From Phellopilus nigrolimitatus (lineage: Eukaryota > Basidiomycota > Agaricomycetes > Hymenochaetales > Hymenochaetaceae): a stretch of 64,000 nt of DNA. The notes below the pieces were generated by a model. It made no database searches. It saw only the letters and a program-made list of their open reading frames with translations, and was not told where the DNA came from. Both the position numbers and the translations under genes were made by a program. This document shows, one piece after another, positions 12,301 to 23,351 of this stretch. The stretch's first letter is position 1. Every line of letters begins with the position of its first letter. The DNA lies in the NCBI GenBank assembly GCA_021029095.1, contig JAJOHG010000005.1, positions 930,001-994,000 of the forward strand, read 5' to 3'.

Positions 12301-13545
12301 GCAAGGCTTTCTGGAAAACCAAGAAGCCCCAATATTTACGTAGCGGTGACGACGATGCTGAGAAAAGTGTTTCTGGGTTTGCATAGTAAGTAACTTTTCG
12401 GAACTAAGAGGTTTAGAGTAACATACCATCGACAACTATGCGATAGAAGTCTTGAAATTTACCAGACGGCGCAGAAGCAGCTTCTGGAGCAAAAAGAATA
12501 TCGAGAATTACGTCCCAGACAAAATGTAGCTGAGGTTTCCAGGGTCCAGCAGAGTGCTTTGACGTATCATCTTCAGCCGTACCCTCTGCAACCGAGTCCT
12601 GTTCCGCAATTTCCAGCGACTAGCGATAGATAAATAATACATGCATACCTTCAAAATACGCCCAAGGGAGATCAGATTTGTGGTAGCCAGGAGGTCCGGA
12701 CTTTTAAAATATGAACCGCAGAAAGTCTCCCAGTCCATTTCAGGGCGCATTTTCTGCAGTTTCAACGTGACAGCAACCTTTTCAGGCCCCCATGATTTAT
12801 CTCCAATAAAAACACGATCAATGAGCATATCGAACGCTCCGTTCTTCCATTGCACATCGGACGCATATAATGCATCGACTGCTGATGCCAGAGTCCACCA
12901 ACAGCTTTCTTTCAGCCAAGACTTCTTTTCTCCGAGAGTCAGCAGCTCTGTTAGAAACGTTTCGAATGCTTTAAGGGACCCTGAGCTTGTAGAAGACGTC
13001 CTAAGTGGCCTTTGACGGAATAATAGGCCAGACTGAAGGATCGCCTTGAGCCCAAAAAGCCTGGCAAAAAACATATCGCGCTCTTCTTGACCTGACATAC
13101 CACCAGCCGTCTGCGATGCATTGTTAAGTAGTACCAAGACCTGTTGGCATGTAACAGTGTCTATGCGGACAAAGAGCTAGGGAAAAAATCAGAGAATAAA
13201 CAGATAGAAGTTGCATAGTCAACACACCTCTGTCAATGCAACTGCGAAACCAATCCTACTGCTTTCTCGAGGGCTTGCAAGTCCACGGATAAGACGTCGG
13301 ATAGCATAAGCAACATCTGCTGCATTGCTTGCGTCAAGTCTGGAGGAATACACGTCGTAGTCATCATCCTTCCCACTCCCCTCACTGTCCTCTTCATCCT
13401 CCTCTTCCTGTCCAGTTTCCGACACGAAGTTTTCCTGGAACTGCTGAAGAGCGGACACGAGTTTGACCGATGCATCAATGCGCTCGCCTTTCCCGGCAGA
13501 AGACAAGTGCCAGAAAAGAGGAAGAGTTGTGGCCGCAGCAGCCAT
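9313..13545 (-). CDS. POL5: POL5 / MYBBP1A-family nucleolar protein
   Basis: POL5 (DNA polymerase V/phi family, no real polymerase activity) acts in rRNA synthesis and 60S biogenesis in the nucleolus. Transcribed right to left: the N-terminus is LPLFWHLSSAGKGERIDASV, then long alpha-solenoid repeats. A conserved block contains NDRYLHKIARQVASDVHE. A highly acidic stretch lies at about 10500-10830, and a basic Lys/Arg tail (RKPKRKKVRKAPKAA) ends at the TAA at 9313. The start chosen, at 13545, begins MAAAATTLPLFW; an upstream exon cannot be excluded. Several short introns are clear, for example 13177-13227. At the intron starting at 12648 a far acceptor gives about 50 nt and a near one only 29 nt. 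The stop lies 11 bp from the MSH3 stop on the other strand. Confidence 0.9.
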
Positions 13546-15287
13546 GTATGCTAGTTGCTTAGCGGGCGTATTCTGCAACTCTTTTTTTTTTCCCAAGTCG
13601 CCATGTCCGGCGATCATCAATGCTCGGCAACAGTTCGGCGACGGCTCAGTACGTAAGCTGCTCAGTTGCGAGCCACAGATCTGTCCAACATTCATAGATT
13701 CTTTTGCCGCAAAAGTCTGCTTCGCTTTCATATACATAGATCTGTCCTATGCTAGCGATAGACCCGAAATTGTAGCTCACTACGCCCCGTTTCTTTGAAT
13801 AAACGCTCAGTCGCTTGCATGGTCCTCTTAGCTCTCTGTCGTATGTTTGAGAGCATCCTTTCCAGCACCGCCCCTACACCTCAAACCTAGTACTCAGGCT
13901 GTACCATGTGCGTCTTACTAGTAAGCAACAATCCGACTGAAGATTAGCAAGACGCTCTCAAAATAACAATACATACTACTACTTATCATCTCTCCTGTTA
14001 TGATGAACATTCAACTTATAGAGGCCGTGGCTTTCAGCGGAACCGGCTTTAAGTCAGATCCCTAGCGTCTTATGTACCGCGTTGAAGCTCATTTAAAAAA
14101 AACCCCTTTTCATCTCCGACTTTGTTGAAATCATGCTGTCACCTTGTTGATGAGCAACAGTCATGCCTTCCGAGCAGAAGAACACCTCGAAACTGCCGCG
14201 GAATTGACGCATTAGTTTTAGTTCTTCAACTTTTGCTCGCTTTATGCTGAAGATAAATTTGATAAGGCCGGAAAGGAAATGTTTCGGTTGGCGATTTTGA
14301 TGAAACCGAGACGACAACAACGTCTTTCAAGTACGCGACATGGCTAAGAGAGTATCCGTGTTTTATTCAAGTCTGGAAATGTAAGTGAACTGATGAATCT
14401 TCACCCAGGCTGACGTCGCACACAACTACGATGGTGGAAGGAATAAGGAAAGGGCGTTATGTTGGCAAGATAAAAGCAGGCTTTATTTCAATCACGTTTA
14501 TGTGTACCAGTAAAATCAAAATTTGCTATTTGTATCGATTGGACAATCAGAGGTGGACGAGCATCGGCCATTCCTTACATACATGTGTCTATCTGCGCCA
14601 CTTGGGAGTTTCGACATTGTCGCCTTAGTGCACTCTAAGCGGATCACCGGGCTGTTGATAAGGTAAGTCTGTAAGCAATCATCTACCTTTGATCTCGCGT
14701 GAGCTCCCCAACAAATACCACGAAGAGACTTTATAGATTTTCTTGTAGGAGGTTTTCATTGATCAAATCTTTGTCGATTACAGAAAAGACCCATCATGAT
14801 CCGTAAGTTTAGATAGAGTAGATAGAGAAAAAATAAAAATCACTTAATTATTTAAGTTTATTCACTTATATGGAGAGGGTTTGTGAAAGTGCATACGAAG
14901 CGTAGCTATAAGCCTTATGCGATCAATCAATTTCATTGAGGTTGAGGAAGGACTATAATAACTGACATTGGGTAGAAAAAGAGGAAACCGAAGATAGGAT
15001 ATGCATGTACATATCTTTAAGAATCCGATAATCTGTCGTTGTAACTGTGAAGAATGATGAGCAAACTTTGTCAGGGAAAGCTGTTCGTCATCGGTACGGC
15101 ACGACACGACACGACACGAAAGATCGACGATATTAAGTTAATAATTAACGCGTTGCGCGCCTTCCTCACGTGGCTCGTAGTTTCTAATTTCAGCGACAGC
15201 CGTTGCTAACCTAAGGCCTTGTCTGGACCACCTACCAGGACATTCGGAGCTGCTCATCTCAGCTCGAAGACATAAGGTATATTTAAA
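13546..15287. other. Intergenic region between POL5 and CAP
   Basis: About 1.7 kb lies between two divergent start codons. Only short unsupported ORFs occur on either strand, and no family was recognised. A small CGACA tandem repeat lies at about 15097-15118. The region presumably holds both promoters. Confidence 0.5.
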
Positions 15288-17217
15288 ATGTCGCAAGGAG
15301 GCCTGCATTCGTTGGCCACGATCATAAAACGGCATGTTTTGCTACTGCCTTCTTGACACCTCGTGGTCTGATCTTATCCTTCATCGTATTCGTAGGCTCG
15401 AAGCTGCTACGTCTCGTCTCGAAGACCTCACGGTCACCCAAGCAAGCAACACGGCACCAAAGCGTGACGATGGGTCCGCTGATAAAGGCTCCACCAATAG
15501 CTTCAGTGCCCCTCCAGCCCCTCCACCCCCACCCCCTCCACCTCCTGCGCCTACCATGGCTAAGATTCCTAGGAGTGTCGAAGTATTCGACGAGAACATC
15601 ATTGATGGGAAGTTGAAGGCGTTTGTGAATCTGACCAAGTCCTTTGCTTCACCGGTTGTGATCGAACAGGTGCGTGACACGTCATTCCGACGCAACACAT
15701 AAAATTCAGCTTGGAGCTTATATACATTACGCCAAGGTCGGATATGTCGAGAGCGCGTTCAAGAACTTGCGCTCGGCGATCCTCACTGCCTCATCATGTA
15801 CCAAAGCAGATGCGAAGGCGATTAGCGTGCTCCTGGAACCCCTCTCGAAGGATGTGATGGCAGTCCTACAGGTCCCAGAAAAGAACCGAAAGGAGCGCGT
15901 CTGGTTCAATCATTTGCAGGTCATTGCGGAAGGGACGCCAAGTCTGGGCTGGATTGAAATTGTAAGCTACTAACTAAACATGTCCAAAAATCCAATTGCT
16001 TCATCGTTATTTATTTAGGAACCTAAACCAGGCCCCCATGTTGCGCAGATGAAGGAATCTGCCGAGTTCTATGGCAATAAGGTCATCAAGGAGTTTAAGG
16101 ACAAGTTAGTCTGCTGCTCTCTTACAAGATCCAAAGCATTAATTTGATCATTGCTTTGTAGGGATGCAAAGCATGTTGAGTGGGTTCGGGCATGGATATC
16201 TTTACTGGAAGAGCAGCGCAAGTATGTCATGGAATTCCACACAACAGGACTCGTCTGGAATCCGAAGGTTTGTCTATTTCTACCGCGTGAGACCACGTAT
16301 TGAACTCATGCTGAGCATTGTACGTAGGGCGTATCTCTGAGCCAGTACTCTGGAGGATCCACATCAGCTAGCGCTCCTCCGCCGCCACCACCTCCACCTG
16401 CAACAGCAAGTGCGCCTTCCTCTAGCACTGGGATAGGTGCTGTATTTGACGAGCTCAACCGCGGAGGCGAAGTGACAAAGGGCTTACGGAAGGTCGACAA
16501 GTCTGAAATGACGCATAAGAACCCCGACCTTCGTGTGTCTAACGTGGTTCCCGCGAGTGAAAAAGCTTCTCCGAAGCGTCCAGTTAAGCCATCGAAGCCC
16601 GCATCTCTGTCTGGAAAGAAGCCCTCCAAATTTGCGCTGGAGGGCAATAAATGGTTTATTGTAAGTGAAGAAGTGCTTTCATCGTTTCCTCCGTTAAAAA
16701 TGTTTCTTAGGAATATCAAGAAAACGAGTCTGGGCTCATCGTTGAGAATGCGGAGATTAACCAAACAGTTAATCTTTTCGCGTGCAAGAACACGACAGTG
16801 CTGGTCAAGGGGAAGGTCAACGCAGTCACGCTCGGTGAGCTACACGGCCGTTATTTGAATAAGAATATATGTTCAAAATTGCTAATCATCATCGCAGTCA
16901 ACTGTACCAAAACTTCTGTTCTCGTCGAATCTGTCATTTCGACCATTTCGGTGACCAACTCCCCATCCTTCGCGCTGCAGATTACTGGCGCTGCTCCGAC
17001 TATTCAACTCGACTCTACAGACTCCGGGCAGATCTATGTCTCGAAGGAATCTCTCGGAGTTGAAATCACGACAGCGAAATGCAGCTCAATCAACGTCAGT
17101 CTGCCTGTGGAAGGCGAGGAGGACGGAGTATTTGTGGAGAGGGCGGTACCGGAGATGTTGAGAACGACCATTAAGGATGGAAAATTGGTGACTACGATCG
17201 TAGAGCACTCAGGCTAA
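15288..17217 (+). CDS. SRV2: Adenylyl cyclase-associated protein CAP / SRV2
   Basis: CAP recycles cofilin-bound actin monomers and, in fungi, links Ras to adenylyl cyclase. The first exon encodes MSQGGLHSLATIIKR, and the second continues LEAATSRLEDLTV, the typical CAP start. In order there is the cyclase-binding helix, a first polyproline run (about 15510-15550), the helical folded domain, a second polyproline stretch (about 16378-16402), a WH2-like basic region and the C-terminal beta-helix (NKWFIEYQENESGLIVEN onward). Exons: 15288-15331, 15396-15669, 15710-15961, 16019-16104, 16162-16267, 16328-16660, 16711-16834 and 16898-17217. The first intron needs a GC donor (AAACG|GCATGT), because every GT alternative breaks the frame into LEAATSR. 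The gene is complete. Confidence 0.94.
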
Positions 17218-17394
17218 CCTTTTGCTATTTTCTTCCCTATACGTCTACTAATATACATTTGGGGTGTTCGTGGATGCTATACATTAATCGTTGCTTTGTT
17301 TTGGCTGAATCGAGTGAATTCACAATCTTTACCACGTGATGCGGATTAACTAGCACGAAAACAGCATTGAAATTTGAATGAGTGTGAATGCTTA

Positions 17395-17426
17395 GCCCCA
17401 GTGAAAAGTCACTCGTGTGAAATCGA
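17395..17426 (+). repeat. Left terminal inverted repeat (32 bp)
   Basis: It begins GCCCCAGTGAAAAGTCACTC and is identical over 32 bp to the reverse complement of 19468-19499. It is preceded by TTA at 17392-17394. Confidence 0.9.
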
Positions 17427-17759
17427 GCCGTATCGTAGCAGATCGTAGACAATCTTGTGTATTCGATTCAGATCGAGTGAACTCGGATGAGCTGTGTTGC
17501 GACTCAATTTAGACGTCTGATTTTCCGTTGCAACTTGCTCAGGAGATCGACGCGAATGAGAAAATTAGCTAAGTAAAAATAAATTTGCCCAACGAACTGC
17601 ACACACGGCTTATGTAAATTGAATTCGTCCCACAACTCAACCAGTCGCTCGAACTCGCTCGGACTTGTGCTCTCGTTCAAGTCGCTTCTCACGTGCTCAG
17701 TTTAGAACTCCGTTGCCCTCCGCCAAAAAATTTGCGGTTTTCACTTGATTGCCTTATGA

Positions 17760-17957
17760 CAAAACTTCTCTCCACCACCATCGCCCTCCACAGCAAAAGG
17801 CGATCGTCGGCTTCTCAAAGTATGTTTGCTGTGTGCGCTGCAGAAGCGCTGGGCCACCCAAGAGGATTGCATCAGCATACCTTTCGGCCGACAAGCACAA
17901 CGTCACCGTCGACTCAAAATCGCCGAGAACGAGCAAGAGTTGCACTTTAGCGAACAC
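17760..17957 (-). pseudogene. SEC31 fragment (ancestral coatomer element part), captured
   Basis: The minus-strand frame reads LVLGDFESTVTLCLSAERY, then ADAILLGGPALLQRTQQ, then TYFEK. This matches the conserved SEC31 segment in which GDFESAV...LC..ER.ADAILLA..GG.ELL.RTQ..YF is diagnostic. SEC31 is the outer COPII coat subunit. Only this short block is recognisable. Upstream in transcription order the sequence changes to a fragment of another gene on the opposite strand, and downstream it runs into the element's subterminal DNA. A few family residues are missing (the VRG between LLA and GGP), and no start or full gene is possible here. Confidence 0.7.
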
Positions 17958-18017
17958 ACTCCCGCAACGCTCGCCGCTGCGGACGGCGCCGCTGCGCTAC
18001 CCGTCATGCTCTTAACA

Positions 18018-18655
18018 GGCAATATCAAGTTTGAAAGTGCATGCTGGCCCCTTTCTTCCTCCCATCTCGGGCGTGCAGGAGACGAGGACCTAATCAGGTA
18101 CGCGTGGCCGCAGGACTATAGTTCCACGTCGACAAGCTGTCCTCCGCGCATGTCTACCTGCGCCTGCCCGACCGCGCGGATGGCGTGCCGGCGGGTGCGG
18201 CGGCGGGTGCGGCGCTGGGTGCGGCGCTGTCGTGGGACGCGCTCCCCGAGGCGCTGCTCGCAGACTGCACGCAACTCGTCAAGGCGAACTCGATCGAGGG
18301 TGCGTGGCGCCAGCCGGCCGTTCTCTTTCTCTTTCTTTTCTTTCTGTTCTGCGAGAGCTGCGGCGCTGGGGCGGGGACTTCGTCGGCTAAACTATGATAA
18401 TTGCTTTTTTCTTATGGTAGAAAATGGGAGACATGGCCGTCGGACAAATCCCTTTCAAGCGCGACAAAAATGTGCGTCCTTCCCCTCCCCCTTCTTCACT
18501 TTTCCTGGTGTCGAAACTCAAAAGTAACAGGTGAAGTGCGTGCCCCTCCCCTCATAAAAAAACTCCTGCTTACTTCGTCCGACCTCGATAGTACACGTTG
18601 CGAAGAGCGAGAATGCGATCGTGAGCCGGCTGAACAAGGCGAAGCTGAAGAAGTC
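18018..18655 (+). pseudogene. CCDC25-like (NFACT-R/DUF814 domain) gene fragment, captured and broken
   Basis: Plus-strand segments match the CCDC25/Jlp2 family in order. They are GNIKFE, then [68 protein letters not shown] and VHVAKSENAIVSRLNKAKLK. Breaks are visible. One frame shift between the DY and FHVDK blocks (about 18121-18124) removes the Trp expected there. The exon that should encode the N-VNVVYTPWSNLKK strand after NSIEG is absent. An Ala/Gly-rich insertion extends the loop after LRLPDRADG. Intron remnants with plausible splice sites are kept, which points to genomic rather than cDNA capture. The segment lies wholly inside the transposon and overlaps no host gene. Confidence 0.75.
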
Positions 18656-19112
18656 TGCTTCCGCATCCAATCACGCCGTACCGCCAAAGTCATCCCACAC
18701 AGGGACAGAGCGGTCATGGTCGACTCACCATCAACGGCTTTCATGACATCAGTGTGGTCTGACGCGACGCTCGTTCCCTGCTCGGACGGTGTACGTTCGC
18801 ATTCTTGTTCCTGTTCCGGCGAAAGAGACTACAGACTCGTGCACCTTACTCTCCTCAGCATCGAGCACGTCTACCGGCACTTGCGTAGATGTTGCAGTCG
18901 CCCTGATCTTCTCAACTGCTTCCACAACACACGTTGTGATCTCCGACTTCGAAAATCCAAGCAGCATGACGAGCTCTTCGCGTGAGTTTGCTTTGAAGAG
19001 ACTCGCGAGCGCCTTCCGGCTTGCTGCGTTGTGTCCCGCGCGGGTCGGTGTTGTGGATCCTTTCCGGATGGAAGGCGGTCAGGTCTGGTGTGCGGGGTGA
19101 GGGCGATTGGTG
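18655..19112 (-). pseudogene. Second SEC31-like fragment, captured
   Basis: The minus strand reads an open segment with SREELVMLLGFSKSEI and VVEAVEKIRATATSTQVPVD. Further on it reads DRSVPVWDDFGGTA, a stop, and LDAEADFF. The last part resembles the SEC31 stretch ending in an A-DFF motif just before the ancestral coatomer element. The first part has normal codon texture but I recognise it only by position. An in-frame stop and loss of frame beyond the block make it non-functional. It would lie upstream of the 17760-17957 block in a normal SEC31, with the CCDC25-like piece replacing what should be between them. Confidence 0.5.
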
Positions 19113-19467
19113 TGCAGGGCAAGCGTGACTGGTTGCTCGTCCTCGATGTCATTTTTGTTGCTGCGTGTTTTTATGTTTTAGCGTAGCGTACAACAAATAC
19201 AGTGCTCGATTTGATTTTATAAAGAAAAAAGTAATGTGATGAACTGTCAGATTTAATTCGATAACATCCGATGAGACACGATACATGAATAGAAATGATA
19301 CGATTTTGCGCGATCCTGCTATAGATTCTGTCGAATGAAAACGGGCCTGCTCGAATGATCCGATTTCACTCGTTTTCACTCATTTTGACGATAAATAAAT
19401 CGTTTTATTCTTAAAATATATTGTGATATCGGACCAGTTCGATTAGTCCTATGTCATGCGATCTAAT

Positions 19468-19499
19468 TCGATTTCACACGAGTGACTTTTCACTGGGGC
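19468..19499 (-). repeat. Right terminal inverted repeat (32 bp)
   Basis: Exact inverted copy of 17395-17426, followed by TTA at 19500-19502. Sequence similarity between the two ends stops immediately inside the 32 bp. Confidence 0.9.
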
Positions 19500-19531
19500 T
19501 TAGCGCTTAACGCTCAGCACAGACCATCAAG

Positions 19532-22500
19532 ATGGATAATGCTGGTTGGCATGCGAGCCGTCGTGCACAGAGGGTGATTTTTGTGGATCTATCGTCAATT
19601 AATATTTACTGATGCAAGACCGGATCAGAATTCTGGCTTGTACGAAAATCCTCAGCGAGGTCCTGATGGGAGGTATGATCCTGTCGAGCAAGTCTCCCCG
19701 GTCAACGACGGTTTCATAGGCGGCTTCAACGTCAACTCTGCCCAGCCAAACCGCCTTCAAATTCCAGACTACACAGCGCCCCAACTTCCTCCCAGGCCAA
19801 ATGACTACCCTCCGACGCCTCCTGCTAAAGATGGTGTCTCGTACTTCACCGGCCCAAATGGCGCGCGATTTCATAACCCTGATTTTAGCCGGCAGGCGTC
19901 TCAGCAGTCGTACGCGACTTTGGACAGCCGTGGTGACTCGTTTATGTCCAAAATGAACGCTGTCGATAGGTCACCGCTTTCCTTTAATTCTAGCATAGCC
20001 AAAGGGTATTGACCAATGCCGAATAGATCCCGATACCTACGCGCTGTGCGTATGGATCCTTACCTACAGCTCATGGTCGGACCTCTCCTTAGGTACGATA
20101 CAGTGGATGAACACGGTGTCTGGAACGGGGCATGCATGGTCGTTTGTGAGTATACCGTGTTGCGCAATTATTATATCATATTCACACTTTGCTACAGCCT
20201 CAGATGCCACGTCCATTTATGAACCACATCCTATGCTCACGTATGAATGGGATCCTCAGGGAACGGGGATTAGCAGATCGACCTCCCATATCAACGGCAA
20301 AGGGCGTTCTTTTGATTTAGGACCTCACCCAGCGGATCCTCACTCCGATGCTGCCCTTTTAGATGCAAATGGCTCGTCTTTGCAGAGCAGCACCGCTCGG
20401 AAAGAAAGTGTTCCGGGTCACGAAATTTGGGTGTATGAAGATCCCAGAGGACGGTATGTCCATGCACAAAATTCACAAGGTAGAGTTAGAACAGCTATGA
20501 CTACTATTCACGTGGCAACAAATACCTGCTGCCAATCTTCACTGGTAAAGTTGATACGCTCAATGATAATCCTGCTGATCCAATTGCAAACGGATATTCC
20601 TTTAGTTTGATCCAGCCCGACTGTTTTCATTTCGTTTCGTCAAGATTGGCGGCAGGTGTCTATGGCGCGTGAATAGCTGTCATAGTTGTAATAACTCGAC
20701 CTTACAGTCAGCTCGTCAGACTTAAGTGAAGACGTGTACAGCACATTTACTTTCTGGAGGTTCATGATCCAGATCCCTTTAAACCAAAATGAGATGTGCG
20801 TTAGGTACACGATCAATGGCGGGCAGGCATTGGAATTTTTTGTTCCCGGGAGAAATGAGAATATGAAATGGGCTGCTCATTCTGTAATGCTTCTGTTTTG
20901 CGAAATTTTACAAACTTCTTTGACAAATTTCTACCCAGTGTAATGGATTCAGTGCTGGGATCAACTCCGATGATTTTCGTGGTCCAGGTTTTGATAGCGG
21001 CTATGACCCCGTGTGGATCGACCTACTGAAGAAACATGAGCTCAGCCCGTTTCATGTGCTCGTCGGCGGCGGAGACCAAATCTATTGTGACGGGTAAGTC
21101 TGTTGATAACCTTTGTAATCTGTTCTGGCGATACTCAGTCATCGTTGAAGATTGACGAGAGAGCCAGAGATGCAGGAGTGGCTGCAACTATCAAAGCCTG
21201 AATTGAAATTGAGATATCAGATTACACTTGAGATGAGGGCCGCGCTCGACCGGTTTTACTTCAACCATTACTGTCGAGTCTTCCAAAGCGGAGCCTTCGC
21301 TCGAGCAACAGCTTCAATGTATGTGCTTTTATAGTTTCTCTTTTGTCTTCTCTTTGTTGAATATATCATAGACCGATGGTCAATATGGCAGGTGCGCTCG
21401 ACAGTATGACCTTCCTTCCTAGGCTGAGCCACTCACAATGCTCTAGACGATCATGGTATGTTCGGTTAGCCTTTTCCTTCTCCTGATAATTGCTCACAGG
21501 TTTCCGTTTCGACAGATTTGGTTAGATTTTTCTGTTTGCACTGTGAATCTATTGAATAAATGCCCCTTCCCCAAAGATTGATGGATTTGGAAGCTGTGAG
21601 CGTATATGATATCTCTTTAATTTCATGTTAGTAATGTGTTAACAGATCCTGACGACTTGCAGCGATCATCCGTTTTTAATACGTATGTGGGTCATAAACC
21701 CTGTTTATTTGTCTCTGACTTTAACAGAATTGGCGCCCGCGGTTATTTCTTCTTCCTACTTTTCCAATGTTTTATTAACGGTATGTGCGTGCTCTCCATC
21801 CCTTCAAAGTTAACTACATGTCTGGCATTTCTCTAGTCGAGGTTGATGGAACTGATGATCGGCTCGGAGCCCATTCCAACAAATCGGTTATAATTGGACA
21901 GCGCGGTCCTTATATCCCTTACCCCTCCCATTCGTTCCTCTCATACTTAGGGCCGAACTGCTCCATCTTGCTTTTGGACTGCAGGTATGTTTTCCTTACA
22001 ACCGTTGCTTTTGCTGTCTTATTTGTTTTTTCTCGACTCGTGGACTGTCAGAGCCGAGCGGCGCAAAGACCAGGTCTGCAGTCCGTACGAGTACAACAAA
22101 GTTTTTGAAAAGATTTATCGCCTACCTCCCCAAGTGCAGCATCTGGTTGTTCAACTTGGTGCGTCTGTAGCCCTGGTGCTATGATGGTGGAGGCTAATTC
22201 TTTGCGTATCGAGGTATTCCAATTGCGTATCCCCGCATGAACTTCATGGAGAGTCTGCTTGAATCCAAGTTAAATCCGCTTGTTGCCATGGGAAAACGGG
22301 GATCTACGAAAGTAGGAGGCTTCGTGAACAAGTTCAACGCAGATGCGGAGCTGTTGGACGATCTCGTGAGTTCTTATTTGCAAAAAAACAAAATGCATCT
22401 TTTAATCGCTTTTCAATTTTAGAACGATCACTGGACTTCTAAAGGCCATAAGGTATCTCATTTACTTTGCATCATTGAACTTATTTTATTAATCTGACGT

Positions 22501-23220
22501 GTTTTGAAGGCAGAGAGAAATGAGTTCATACTGAAATTACAGGAGTATTCACGTAGGACGCACACTCGAGTGACGTTTTTGTCAGGCGACGTACACTGCG
22601 CGGCCGTTGGTGTTTTCAAGACCTTGGTGAAGGAGAAGAAGCAACCTGACATAAACCCCGCGATCGATCATCGCTATATGTTGAATATCATCACGAGTGA
22701 GTTTCGCTTGCTTCTCTTTTTTCATATCAAACTGACAGTGAGCAATGCTAGGCGCTATTGTCAATACTCCGTAGGACTTATTTCCTCGCGTATTTTGATT
22801 TTCCTCTGACTGTTTCTCTCAGCCCGCCTAATGCTGTCCTTTCGCTGGTAACGAACCGTGCGTCGAAGAACCATCAGACCCTTCACTACGCCGAGACCGA
22901 TGAAAGCATGGCGAGTCCTTCTTGCATTCAGATAGATTTTTCATTAATAAAATAACTTCTATGACACCCAGATACCGTTGTTCACTCAGGACACGGATGG
23001 GTCGACGGGGAATAGCAAGGTGGTGATGGGACGACGGAACTTCTGTATGGTCGAGTACGACAGCAACGGAAACCTTGTCTTCGATATTCGAGTTGAGAAG
23101 GAAAAGGGGTATGGCACGACTGTCGGGTGAGTTATACTGTTTGTCAATGCACCGAATGATACACCATCTTATGATTACCATAGATACCCTATCAGAGCGC
23201 CCGGACCTCATTGGCAATGA
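19532..23220 (+). CDS. PhoD-like phosphatase / metallophosphoesterase
   Basis: Fungal PhoD-fold phosphatase, about 18-20 exons, function in the cell unknown. The N-terminal third is Pro/Tyr/Gly-rich (PPRPNDYPPTPPAKDG). The catalytic fold begins with FHVLVGGGDQIYCDG (about 21049-21092). The DDHDLIDGFGSYPDDLQ motif is assembled from tiny exons: 21372-21391, 21447-21455, 21516-21520 and 21577-21595. FLSGDVHCAAVG follows at about 22580-22615. The protein ends GYPIRAPGPHWQ at the TGA at 23218-23220. Asp and His residues in GGGDQ, DDHD and SGDVHC are the expected metal ligands. The start at 19532 (MDNAGWHASRRAQR) is only 30 bp after the transposon's target duplication, so the promoter lies in or beyond the element. 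An original start further upstream is possible. Confidence 0.85.
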
Positions 23221-23351
23221 CGGGATTTTTCATCTCAGTTCCTCAAACTCTTGCTCTGAATGCTACTGTTTCTCATTTTCCGAGACGTGTGTTGTAGCAT
23301 ATAGCGTACTCATCTCAGTTGAATTTGGATAACGGATTTCAGGATTCAAAG

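Larger units (their letters stand above)
17395..19499. mobile_element. Non-autonomous DNA transposon with captured host gene fragments (Pack-TYPE-like, 3-bp TTA TSD)
   Basis: The element is 2,105 bp long. It is bounded by perfect 32-bp terminal inverted repeats and by the trinucleotide TTA on both outer sides (17392-17394 and 19500-19502). A 3-bp TTA/TAA duplication is typical of the PIF/Harbinger superfamily; that assignment is inference from the TSD alone. No transposase ORF is present. The interior holds AT-rich subterminal tracts with repeated ACTCG/CGAGT motifs, pieces resembling SEC31 on the minus strand and a piece resembling a CCDC25-type gene on the plus strand, both with frame damage. 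The element sits between CAP and the PhoD gene. Perfect terminal repeats suggest relatively recent activity. Without a second copy I cannot say whether it still moves. Confidence 0.82.

Noticed and set aside
14093..14320. 75-aa minus-strand ORF upstream of POL5
   Set aside because: No family resemblance, no splice partners, unlike codon texture of neighbours.
17395..19499. LTR retrotransposon or retrocopied genes
   Set aside because: Ends are inverted, not direct; there is no gag or pol; introns remain in the captured fragments, so they were not copied from mRNA.
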